64,000 bases of DNA from Salinibaculum litoreum. Its GTDB lineage: Archaea; Halobacteriota; Halobacteria; Halobacteriales; Haloarculaceae. The notes under the pieces were generated by a model. That model worked only from the letters and a program-made list of their open reading frames with translations. It did not search any database and was not told the DNA's origin. Position numbers and translations under genes: made by a program. The stretch is from NCBI GenBank assembly GCA_009789175.1, contig CP046868.1, positions 36,261-100,260 of the forward strand, written 5' to 3'. Each line of letters starts with the position of its first letter. Within the stretch, counting starts at the first letter, position 1. This document shows positions 42,766 through 51,323 of this stretch, piece after piece.

Positions 42766-43758
42766 ATGAAAGCTATCGTCCCAACGGCGGGTCGAGGGAC
42801 GCGGTTGTTCCCACACACCCACACGAAGCCGAAGTCGATGGTTCGTATCGCCGGGAAACCGATCCTCGGCCACATCCTCTCCGGATTCGAGTCGACTGCC
42901 GTTTCGGAAGTCGTCATCGTCGTCGGCGGACCGATGAGCGACCAGGTCGTGGAGTACGCTCGCGACGCCTACGGCGACGCGTTCGACCTCACCTTCGTCG
43001 AACAGGCCGACCCGGAAGGGCTCGGACACAGCGTCTACCAGACTCGACCCGTGGTTGCGGACGACCCCGCGATCATCGTCCTCGGAGACATGCTGTTCGA
43101 GAACGGGTACGACGAGTTTCTGGCCGCTCACGACGGGTCGAGCGCCGGCAGCGTCGGCGTCAAGCCCGTCGACGAACCGGAACATTACGGCGTCGTCGAC
43201 ACCTACGAGGGAGCCGTCGTCGATCTCATCGAGAAGCCGTCCGAACCGCCGTCGGACCTGGCTATCACCGGTGTGTACGTCATCGAGGACACTGCGACCC
43301 TGTTCGACGAACTCGAATACCTGATCGAGAACGACGTCCGCGGCGCGGGCGACGAGTATCAACTCACCGACGCGTTGCAAGGGATGACCGACCGCGGTTG
43401 CACGCTGACCACGTTCGAGGTCGACGACTGGTACGACTGCGGCCGCCCGGAAACGCTCCTCGAAGCGAACCGCGTCACGCTCGACGAGACGGAGACGAAC
43501 GGCGGCGACCGCCCGACTATCGTCCCGCCGGTCGACTGCGGCGACGACGTCACTGTCGAGGGGAGCGTCGTCGGTCCGCACGTCAGCCTCGCGGACGGCG
43601 TCACCGTCGAAAACAGCGTCGTCCGCGATAGCATCCTCGGGCGCGAGGCGACGCTCACCGACTGTAACGTAGCGCGCAGTATCGTCGGCGACAACGCGAC
43701 TATCGTCGGCGAGTCGAAGGAACTCGACGTCGGCGACAACAGCACGGTCGAACTATGA
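42766..43758 (+). CDS. Sugar-1-phosphate nucleotidyltransferase (AglF-like)
   Basis: A 330-residue enzyme making an NDP-sugar from a sugar-1-phosphate and an NTP (UTP or dTTP likely). The N-terminal Rossmann-like domain has the signature MKAIVPTAGRGTRLFPHTHT with KPKSM, followed by LGDMLFENGYDEF (metal site), EKPSEPPSDLAITGVYVI and EVDDWYDCGRPETLLEANR. The C-terminal part (about 245-330) is a left-handed beta-helix (VTVEGSVVGPHVSLADGVTV). It resembles AglF of the Haloferax N-glycosylation pathway. It overlaps the next gene by four bases, so the two probably feed one nucleotide-sugar route. Confidence 0.9.
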   Translation: MKAIVPTAGRGTRLFPHTHTKPKSMVRIAGKPILGHILSGFESTAVSEVVIVVGGPMSDQVVEYARDAYGDAFDLTFVEQADPEGLGHSVYQTRPVVADDPAIIVLGDMLFENGYDEFLAAHDGSSAGSVGVKPVDEPEHYGVVDTYEGAVVDLIEKPSEPPSDLAITGVYVIEDTATLFDELEYLIENDVRGAGDEYQLTDALQGMTDRGCTLTTFEVDDWYDCGRPETLLEANRVTLDETETNGGDRPTIVPPVDCGDDVTVEGSVVGPHVSLADGVTVENSVVRDSILGREATLTDCNVARSIVGDNATIVGESKELDVGDNSTVEL

Positions 43759-44732
43759 GCGGGCGAGATCACGCAGTCGTCACCGGCGGTGCCGGCTTCG
43801 TCGGCAGTCACCTCGTCGACGACCTCGTCGCGGACGACTACCGCGTCACTGCCGTCGATAGCTTCGCCAGCGGCACGCCGGAGAACGTCTCCCACCACGC
43901 GGACGACGACCGCTTCTCTCTCCTCCAGCGGGACGTCCGCGACCCACTGCCCGACTTCGATTCCGTCGATGTCATCTATCATTTCGCGTCCCGCGCGAGC
44001 CCGACTCACTTCGACTCCCACCCCATCGAAATAGCGATGACGAACAGTCTCGGGACGCGACACGTTCTGGAGGCCGCGGTCGAACACGACGCCCGCGTCG
44101 TCGTCGCCTCGACCAGTGAGGTGTACGGCGACCCCGAAGTCCACCCGCAGCCGGAATCCTACCGCGGCAACGTGAGCCCCCGCGGTCCTCGCGCCCCCTA
44201 CGACGAAAGCAAACGGTTCGCAGAGGCTCTCTCGATGGCGTACGTTCGCAAGCACGACGTGGACGCTCGGACCGTTCGCATTTTCAACACCTACGGGCCG
44301 CGGATGCAACTCGACGACGGTCGAGTGATCCCGAACTTCCTCTCGCAGGCGCTCGCCGGTGACGACCTCACGGTGTACGGCGACGGCGAACAGACCCGGA
44401 GCTTCTGTTACGTCACCGACCTCGTCGACGGGATCCGCCGTCTCGCTGATCGGCCGGGACTACAGGGTGCAGTGATGAACGTCGGCAACACGAACGAGAT
44501 CACGATACGGGAGCTCGCGACCGTCGTCCGAGACGTGGTCGATACACCGTCCGAAGTGACCTACGAACCGCGACCGACGGACGATCCGGATCTCAGGTGC
44601 CCCGACGTGTCCACCGCTCGCGAGAGACTCGACTGGGAACCCAAGGTGCCTCTGCGTGCGGGACTCGCCCAGACCGCGGACCACTTCCGCACGCGACGAC
44701 ACGAGATAGTCGGGTCCACGCCGGAGGACTGA
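43755..44732 (+). CDS. NAD-dependent epimerase/dehydratase, UDP-glucuronate decarboxylase-like
   Basis: A 325-residue extended short-chain dehydrogenase. The NAD loop is TGGAGFVGSHL (10-20), and the active site is STSEVYGDPEVHPQPESY and YDESKR. The block GPRAPYDESKRFAEALSMAY followed by RIFNTYGPRMQLDDGRVIPN and GEQTRSFCYVTDLVDGI closely follows the UDP-xylose synthase (UXS) pattern, so conversion of UDP-glucuronate to UDP-xylose or its 4-keto intermediate is the likeliest reaction. The start overlaps the nucleotidyltransferase stop. A pentose in the surface glycan would follow from this, but other 4-epimerase or dehydratase outcomes are not excluded. Confidence 0.85.
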   Translation: MSGRDHAVVTGGAGFVGSHLVDDLVADDYRVTAVDSFASGTPENVSHHADDDRFSLLQRDVRDPLPDFDSVDVIYHFASRASPTHFDSHPIEIAMTNSLGTRHVLEAAVEHDARVVVASTSEVYGDPEVHPQPESYRGNVSPRGPRAPYDESKRFAEALSMAYVRKHDVDARTVRIFNTYGPRMQLDDGRVIPNFLSQALAGDDLTVYGDGEQTRSFCYVTDLVDGIRRLADRPGLQGAVMNVGNTNEITIRELATVVRDVVDTPSEVTYEPRPTDDPDLRCPDVSTARERLDWEPKVPLRAGLAQTADHFRTRRHEIVGSTPED

Positions 44733-44787
44733 CCGCTTGGCGTGTAGTCGCAGGATAACTAATACCGTCGGACGATCTGATTAAATC

Positions 44788-46015
44788 ATGTTCCGGACAG
44801 TACGGGCCTCTCTGGGCGGTGGATCCGCCGGGCAGATGGAGGACCGGCTCCGACATCTGGCGCGTGACCGAGTCTTTCAACCGCTTCTTCCACACGCCTC
44901 GGAGACGATACTCGACGCGCTCTCCGACCGCCTCCTCGAATACGACGAACTCCGTACCGTCGCGGTCGAAGCGGGAACGTACTACCCGTTCGGCGAGTCC
45001 GAGGAACTGGAACTGACCCGCCCCGACACCGACGAACCGCCCCAGGGAAAGATCGCTGACCGCATCGGCACCTTCACTCTCCGGCAACCGTACGTCTGTG
45101 AGCTACCGAACTGCCGTCTGCTGGGCGCGTACCCCGTTCCCATCACTGAGCAAGGCGAGATCCCGGTCGAAGCGGTCGTCCGACCCGCGGTTCTCGTCCG
45201 GAACCTCCTCTGTTCCGGGGCCGACCTCGTGACGAATCCGGGGTCGGCCGTCGAGGGCGTGCGGACCGACGAGTCGCTCGGGACTGCCTGTCTGCTGTAC
45301 AACTACTGGAGCAGCGGGTATTTCCACTGGACCTTCGAATCGCTCATCCGCCTCCAGGGCGTCGAACAGTATCAGGAGGCGACCGGCCGCGACGTGACGC
45401 TGGTCCTTGGTTCCGACCCGCCGGAGTGGCAGCGACAGACGCTCGAACTCCTCGGCTACGACGAGGACGACTGGATCACGTGGTCGACTCCGGACGTCCG
45501 GGTCGACAGGCTCGTCGTTCCGACGGTTCGCCGCGAGACGGTCCTCTCGCCGGCGGCCGTCGAGTGGCTTCACGACCGCGTCCGCGAGCGCGTGCTGTCC
45601 GACGCTGTTTCTCCCTCACCGGACGACTACCCGGACCGGATATACGTCTCTCGTGACGACGCGACCGCCGCCGCGTCGACAACGAGGACGAGGTGATGTC
45701 GCTTCTCGAAGACCACGGTTCTCTCGGTTCGTCCTCTCGGACCTCTCCGTCCCCGAGCAGGCGGCGCTGTTTAGCGGTGCCGACGTGATCGTCGCTCCAC
45801 ACGGCGCGAACCTTACGAACATGACCTACGCGGACGACGCCACCGTCGTCGAACTGTTCCGCGACGGCGACGTTCGCGGGCAGTACTTCCAGATCGCCGA
45901 GATACTTGACTTCGAATACCGCTTCCACGTCGCTGAGCCGGTCGGACCGGACATGCTCGTCGACCTCGACGACTTGCGTCGCTCGCTCGACGCGATAGCG
46001 GTGTCGTCCCGGTAA
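44788..46015 (+). pseudogene. Family 61 glycosyltransferase, interrupted by two frameshifts
   Basis: The first frame has the GT61 pattern LLYNYWSSGYFHWTFESLIR, VLGSDPPEWQRQTLELLGYD, and RIYVSRDDATAA. After that, a second frame reads RRVDNEDEVMSLLEDHG and a third FSRFVLSDLSVPEQAALFSG and VIVAPHGANLTNMTYADDAT, the conserved GT61 C-terminus. One base is missing near 45661-45675 and one near 45718-45723; restoring both gives 409 residues, a normal family length. GT61 enzymes include haloarchaeal capsular polysaccharide transferases. It is the last plus-strand gene of the nucleotidyltransferase-epimerase group, 55 bases downstream. Confidence 0.82.
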
Positions 46016-46079
46016 AGAGCGGGTTCTCGTACAAAGTGTCCTTCTTCGGGGCGAACCCTCGTCCCGCCTCTACCGAAGT

Positions 46080-47609
46080 TCACCGCTCGGATGGGACGAA
46101 CCGCCAGATGAAAGGCAACGTGATCCCGAGCGCGTCCTCGATGAGTTCGAGCGGCAGTTTGTCCTCCGGCTGGAGACAGCCCGTGACCGAGACGAGACCG
46201 ACCGAGACGATGCCGATCACGGCAGGCACCAGCGGAAGCGTGACGTACGTGAGCGAAACGACTGTCGACGCGGCTATCGCCGCGGGGAGGACGGTCAGCG
46301 GGAGGACGAGAAACGTCCGCTGGACCCACTTCGAGAACGGCGATATCCCGAACAGCCCCCGCAACACCACGTACTGAACGACGTTGAGCAGGGTGTACGA
46401 CGCGGCCGAGGCGATCGCGGCACCCAGGAACCCGTACATCGGGATCAACAGGAGGTTGAGGACGATGTTGAGCGTGAACGCGAAGACGTTCGCGAGCAGG
46501 ATGTAGTTCGTGTATCCGAGGGCGGAGAGCGTATCCAGACTGCGGCCGTACGCCGCCTGGACGAAAAACCCGGACGACAGGATTATAAGCGCCAGCGACG
46601 CCTGCGCGTACTCCTCGCCGAACACGAGCGTCAGCATATCGCTGGGAAACGCCACGAACGTCACGAACAGCGGAAACGTGACGATGAATATCCACTTGGT
46701 CGTGACCTTGTAGATCTCGTTTATCTCCTGGGTCTTGTCGTCGACGTCGAGCCTGGACGCAAGCGGCAGGTAGAGGAACCCGAACGACGCGAGGATAACC
46801 GGAAGGCCGTTCGCGAGCGGGTACGCCGCGCTGTACAGCGCCACCTGATGGGACGATCGGAAAAATCCCAGCATGACCGTGTCCGCCTTCGTCAGCAACA
46901 GCGTCAGGAGCGTAGAGAGAACCAGCGGTGCCGAGAAGGTCAGCATCTCTCGCGTGTGCGTTCTGAACGGACCGAACAGCGGGAACAGCCGGTTCAACAG
47001 GTAGTGGGCGGCGATGAGCGCGCCGATGGCCGCGGCGAGATACGCGTAGCCCGCGGCGACGATGCCGTACCCGGCGTACAGCAACCCGACGACGAGGAGG
47101 ATCCGCATGCCGCGATAGATAATATCGTACGAGTAGGTCCGATAGATCGTGTTCTCGAGTCCCCGGATCGCTCCGACCGTCACCTTCAGTCCGACGACGA
47201 ACGGGATCGCGGCCACGAAGACGAGCAGGAGTCCGCGCGACCTCGCCTGGTCGAACAGGAGCTGGTGCGTCTCGTCGAGGAAGACGACGAGCGCGGCCGT
47301 GAGCAAGAGAGCGAGCGTGATCGCGATGACGAGGCCGGTGATCCACACGCCGCGAACGTCGCGGTCGTCCTCGAAGCGGGAGACGTATCGCGCGATCCCC
47401 TGGTCGAGTCCGACCAATCCGACCGTCACGCTGATGCTCATGACCGCGATCCCGAGGCTGACCTCGCCGTACGCGTCTGTCGTCAGCACTCTGGCAATGA
47501 ATATGCGTTCGACGAGCTTCGACACCGACCCCAGAACGCTCCCGAAAAACACCAGCGTCGCGCTCGACAACAGTGACGAAAGGTCACTCTCCTCGACGGA
47601 CATCGTCAT
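46080..47609 (-). CDS. Wzx/MATE-type polysaccharide flippase (AglR-like)
   Basis: A membrane transporter of the polysaccharide biosynthesis (Wzx/MviN-like, MOP) superfamily, about 509 residues from the chosen start MTMSVEESDLSSLLSSATLV, with 13-14 predicted helices. The N-terminal SSATLVFFGSVLGSVSKLVE and ERIFIARVLTTDAYGEVSLG blocks are typical of haloarchaeal oligosaccharide flippases such as AglR. It would move the lipid-linked glycan from the cytoplasmic to the outer face. The in-frame ATG at 47654 would add 15 residues that look untypical. It is convergent with the GT61 gene. Confidence 0.88.
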   Translation of the reverse strand: MTMSVEESDLSSLLSSATLVFFGSVLGSVSKLVERIFIARVLTTDAYGEVSLGIAVMSISVTVGLVGLDQGIARYVSRFEDDRDVRGVWITGLVIAITLALLLTAALVVFLDETHQLLFDQARSRGLLLVFVAAIPFVVGLKVTVGAIRGLENTIYRTYSYDIIYRGMRILLVVGLLYAGYGIVAAGYAYLAAAIGALIAAHYLLNRLFPLFGPFRTHTREMLTFSAPLVLSTLLTLLLTKADTVMLGFFRSSHQVALYSAAYPLANGLPVILASFGFLYLPLASRLDVDDKTQEINEIYKVTTKWIFIVTFPLFVTFVAFPSDMLTLVFGEEYAQASLALIILSSGFFVQAAYGRSLDTLSALGYTNYILLANVFAFTLNIVLNLLLIPMYGFLGAAIASAASYTLLNVVQYVVLRGLFGISPFSKWVQRTFLVLPLTVLPAAIAASTVVSLTYVTLPLVPAVIGIVSVGLVSVTGCLQPEDKLPLELIEDALGITLPFIWRFVPSER

Positions 47610-47983
47610 CAGTCGGTGTAGCCGAACTGTTTCCCACGACGAGACTATACGCACGCCCGGACGAACGACACTGACCGTCGGAGGGCTCCATTTATCGACT
47701 ACAGCGCCTCGCCGGGTTTCGTTATACTGTACCTACCGCAGCCGTCGACGCGACGGGATAACGGGCACCCGACTCGGAGGCGACTGCACCGCCAATGGAC
47801 GACAGACGGCCTGCTCCGGAGCGCGTGGCGGGACGCATCAGTAGGGGGTCGAGAGCCGGTGACAGAGGATGGAGGTGGGGTTGCGTCAGCAGGGGAGGAG
47901 AGAACCGGTGGTAGAGGGTGGAGGGTGGGTTGCGTCAGCGAGGGAGTTGACTGCGTAGCTGAGTTAGACCGTGTAGACCGTTT
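47610..47983. repeat. Intergenic region with ~49-bp degenerate tandem repeat
   Basis: Two related units begin near 47849 (gagagccggtga) and 47898 (agagaaccggtgg), and both contain ggttgcgtcagc. The rest is the promoter region of the flippase gene. No gene was recognised. Confidence 0.5.
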
Positions 47984-48217
47984 CTACACGCTTTCGACGA
48001 GGTCGCAGACCGCATCCGGCTCCGCGACGATGAACGCTTCGTCTTTGATCATCTCCTCGTCGTTCGGGAGGAACATGAGCTGTTCCCCTTCGGCGTTCCG
48101 TGCTTCGACCATCTCCCAGTTGTCGAGTTCGTACCCGAGGTCGTCCTCGAGGTCCGGGTCTTCCGCCTTCTGTGCCCACTCCGACCGCGTGGGGTGCGTT
48201 TTTTCGGTGTAGCTCAT
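47984..48217 (-). CDS. Small acidic protein following the beta-helix gene
   Basis: A 77-residue acidic protein without signal or membrane segment: SYTEKTHPTRSEWAQKAEDP, ELDNWEMVEARNAEGEQLMF and EAFIVAEPDAVCDLVESV. It begins ten bases after the stop of the large beta-helix gene on the same strand and is probably cotranscribed with it. The family is not recognised. Possible roles such as a chaperone or immunity-like partner of the exported protein are speculation. Confidence 0.65.
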   Translation of the reverse strand: MSYTEKTHPTRSEWAQKAEDPDLEDDLGYELDNWEMVEARNAEGEQLMFLPNDEEMIKDEAFIVAEPDAVCDLVESV

Positions 48218-48227
48218 TGTGGTCCCG

Positions 48228-50864
48228 TTACTGTTCCCCCTCGAAGTCGACCGAGGCGTTCCCGTCGATGTAGAAGGTCTTCACTGACCCGTCGAAGGCG
48301 TAGCTGTCTTTCTTGCCGGGTTCAACGATACCGGACGCGGTTCCGCTCTCGACGGTGTCCCCGTCGTCGAGCGTCGCGCCGTTGGCCGTCGATTTTTCGA
48401 TCGTACCGGTCATGGAGAACTGGTAGGTGGCCTCGGCGTCGCCGGCGTCGACGGTGATCGTGTTCGGGAGCGACGACCCGGTCGCTCCGAGTTCGGCGGG
48501 ATCGACTTCCTCGCCGTCCACGATGACCGTCGCGTCGCTGTCGATGTCGAACGACGTGATGTCGCCCGAGAACGCGAAGCTGTCGATGCCGCCCCAGACG
48601 TACCCGCTCGCGGAGCTACCGTCGATCTGGTCGCCGCCGGAGGAGTTGATCCCCCACTGGTCGTCGGACGGTGCGAGGTCACCGCTGACGGAGAACTCGT
48701 AGTTGGCCTTGCCGGAGTCGCCGTAGATGATGAGAGAACGCTCCGGGTTCGACGCGCCGTCGTCCGATCCGCTCGAACCGAGGTCGTCGGGGGTGACTTC
48801 CTTGCCGTCGAGGACGAGCGTCGCGTCGTTGTCGATCGTGAACGACGTGACTCCGCCTTCGAACTGGTAGCTGTCGATGCCGCCCCAGACGTATCCGCTT
48901 GCGGTAGTGCCGTCTACCGCGTCGCTGTCGTCGATCGTCGCGTTGTTCGCCGTCGTTTGTTCGAGGTTGCTCTCGACGGAGAACTCGTAGTTAGCCTCGC
49001 CGGCGTCGCCGACGATCGTCAGCGTGTGCTGGTCGGCGTTCGTCGAGTCGCCGTCGTCAGAGGAGGAGTCGTCCTCCGTGCCGAGGCTGTCCGCGCTGAC
49101 GTTCTCTCCGTTGAGCGTGATCGTCGCGTCGTTGTCGATGGTGAACGACGATACGTCGCCTTCGAACCCGTAGCTGTCCTTGCCGCCCCAGACGGACCCG
49201 CTCGCGGTGCTCCCGTCGATGAGGTCGTCATCGTCGGTCGTCGCTCCGTTCGCAGTGAGCTTCTGGAGGTCGTCGCTACTGACGGCGAACTCGTAGTTGG
49301 CCTCGCCCGAGTCACCGTAGATCGTCAGGACGTTTCCTGGAAAGGGTTCGCTATCGTCTCCGGAGGGTGTGTCCTCGTATTCGCCGCTGGTCGTGTTCTC
49401 GATGTTCGGGGCCGGACAGGAGTCCCCGTTGGTGATGTTGCTGGTGTCGGCGCTCGAACTCTGGAGGTCGACCGCTTGACCGCTGACGTTGATGTTCGTA
49501 TCGGCGATCTCGCAGTTGTCCGCGTCGAGGATCTGCACGCCAGTCCGGTTCGAACCCTTCTGCTGGATGCAGGAGTTTCGAACTTCGGACCCGTCGCCGC
49601 CCATTAGCTGCACTGCGGCACCGCCGTTCGCGTTCCCGGTGACCTGCACGTTCTCCATCCGCGTCCAGTGCGGTTCGGGGGGCGTATCCTGGTCTTTCCG
49701 CCACGGGATGTTGCCGGGACGGTCCCGCCGGATCGCGGGGGTGCCGTCTACGTCACACCGCACGCGCGTGTTCTTGATGAGGAGGCTCCGTCCCTGCGGG
49801 CCGTGTTCGATGACGGACTGGAGGAGCGGCGACGACTTCGCCCACAAGTCGCAGTCCCGGACTTCCGCACCGGCGGGGATCCGCCAGTCGCTCGTCTGCG
49901 ACATCTTTGCCTGCTCGACGATAATGCCGCGCGGGTTGAAACTGCCCGTCGAGATGGGGCGCGGGCCGGTGTAGTTGTCCACGTCGGTGACTATCTCGCA
50001 GTTCTCGACGTAGCTACCGTCGCCGCTGATCCGAACGCCGCAGACGTTGTTGTTCTCGAAGTAACTGTCCTCGACCTGGACCTTCATCTTCGTCCTGCTC
50101 GCGTAGATGCCGTTGTTACCGAACTCTCTGAAGTCGAGGTTCTGACATTTAAGTGTACCCTGACCGACAGCACCCCAGATCCCGACGCGGCCGTTGCCGC
50201 CCTTGTATTTCCCGATCCGGGAGCCCTTTTTCGCAGTGATGTTCCGAATGACTCCGACGCCGTCCGCGTTTCGGACGCCGGCGAGGAACGCGTACGCCGT
50301 TCGAGATCCGCTGTGCATTCCGCGTCCGATTATCTCCATGTCTTCGATGTGGAACCGGTTGTCCACGACGAAGCGAATACTACACGTCGTGTTGTCCGCG
50401 CGCAGGTCGATGTCGATGCCCTCGACGAGCAGGTTGTCGCTGCTACCTCGGAGCCCGGTGTCGAGTAAGGGGTTGTTAAACCCGTTCGGCGGACGGAACT
50501 TCACGTCGCCTTCGCCGACGAAGCCGACTCGGTCCGGCATGTCGTACGAACCGCCGAACTGGTAGGTTCCCTCTGGGAAGCGAACGAGCGTTCCGGACTG
50601 GACCTTGTTTGCGAGCGTTCCCTCGACGTTCCCGTTTCCGTTGGGGTCGAGACCCAGGTCGTCGACGGCGTCGACGACGCGGTCGAACTCGATCCCGTGG
50701 AGCGTCTCGGCGGCCGCACCGGTGCCGGCAGCGGCAGTGGCCGCGCCAGCCGTGACGGCAGCCGCGCCCGTCAGCTTCAGATACGATCTCCGGTCGATAA
50801 GGGAGTCATTCTCCTCCGCAACGTCAGCTTTCTCCTCGCGAACGTCGTCATGGTCCTTTGCCAT
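48228..50864 (-). CDS. Tat-exported right-handed beta-helix protein with four C-terminal repeats
   Basis: An 878-residue exported protein. A Tat signal is at 24-50 (DRRSYLKLTGAAAV). Residues about 60-500 form a pectate-lyase-like right-handed beta-helix (FPEGTYQFGG, GIDIDLRADNTTCSI, ITAKKGSRIGKYKGGNGRVG, FREFGNNGIYASR, NNNVCGVRISGDGSYVENCE). Four homologous segments of about 90-100 residues start near 511, 613, 708 and 798, each with the pattern L-T-I-Y-G-D-S-G-E-A-N-Y-E-F, ASGYVWGGIDSY.F.G and a final IDNDATVTLDGEEV-like strand. No transmembrane anchor is visible. It might be a polysaccharide lyase, epimerase or surface-bound adhesin; catalytic residues could not be assigned. Paralog of the lipoprotein encoded next. 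Confidence 0.85.
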   Translation of the reverse strand: MAKDHDDVREEKADVAEENDSLIDRRSYLKLTGAAAVTAGAATAAAGTGAAAETLHGIEFDRVVDAVDDLGLDPNGNGNVEGTLANKVQSGTLVRFPEGTYQFGGSYDMPDRVGFVGEGDVKFRPPNGFNNPLLDTGLRGSSDNLLVEGIDIDLRADNTTCSIRFVVDNRFHIEDMEIIGRGMHSGSRTAYAFLAGVRNADGVGVIRNITAKKGSRIGKYKGGNGRVGIWGAVGQGTLKCQNLDFREFGNNGIYASRTKMKVQVEDSYFENNNVCGVRISGDGSYVENCEIVTDVDNYTGPRPISTGSFNPRGIIVEQAKMSQTSDWRIPAGAEVRDCDLWAKSSPLLQSVIEHGPQGRSLLIKNTRVRCDVDGTPAIRRDRPGNIPWRKDQDTPPEPHWTRMENVQVTGNANGGAAVQLMGGDGSEVRNSCIQQKGSNRTGVQILDADNCEIADTNINVSGQAVDLQSSSADTSNITNGDSCPAPNIENTTSGEYEDTPSGDDSEPFPGNVLTIYGDSGEANYEFAVSSDDLQKLTANGATTDDDDLIDGSTASGSVWGGKDSYGFEGDVSSFTIDNDATITLNGENVSADSLGTEDDSSSDDGDSTNADQHTLTIVGDAGEANYEFSVESNLEQTTANNATIDDSDAVDGTTASGYVWGGIDSYQFEGGVTSFTIDNDATLVLDGKEVTPDDLGSSGSDDGASNPERSLIIYGDSGKANYEFSVSGDLAPSDDQWGINSSGGDQIDGSSASGYVWGGIDSFAFSGDITSFDIDSDATVIVDGEEVDPAELGATGSSLPNTITVDAGDAEATYQFSMTGTIEKSTANGATLDDGDTVESGTASGIVEPGKKDSYAFDGSVKTFYIDGNASVDFEGEQ

Positions 50865-51323
50865 ATCAGGGCAGGCGAACCTTACTTAAATAATGATTTT
50901 CACCCCATACCCCCCATTAGGTGGTAACTGATCCCTACTTACGTCGCGTATACATACCAGATAGTTACCAACCGTCGGTAAGATCCGGTTACATCGGTAA
51001 CGGAATATTACCTCCGCGGTCCGGACGCTGATCTCTGTTGTAAGACCTATCTAACGCTCTGCTCGTGTCGGTAATACCATCCAAACCGACGCGTATGAGG
51101 AGTAAATAGCACCTTACGGGGAACAAACCCGCGCTTACGAAGCAGTTTGCAGCAACGAGTGAACGGAACTCTGCCGGGAGTATCAGATCCAGTCGCCACC
51201 GAAAGTCAACACGCCTGCTCACACGACGGCTGGTCGATCAGTGAGAAACCCGTTTCAGTTGTTACTAGCGTACAGAAGGTACAACAGTTCGACGCAGGAA
51301 CGGAACGAACAGCGCAACCAGAC
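50865..51323. promoter_or_regulatory. Intergenic region between beta-helix genes
   Basis: It is AT-richer (50880-51000) and should carry the promoter of the larger beta-helix gene. No coding frame or RNA was recognised. Confidence 0.4.
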
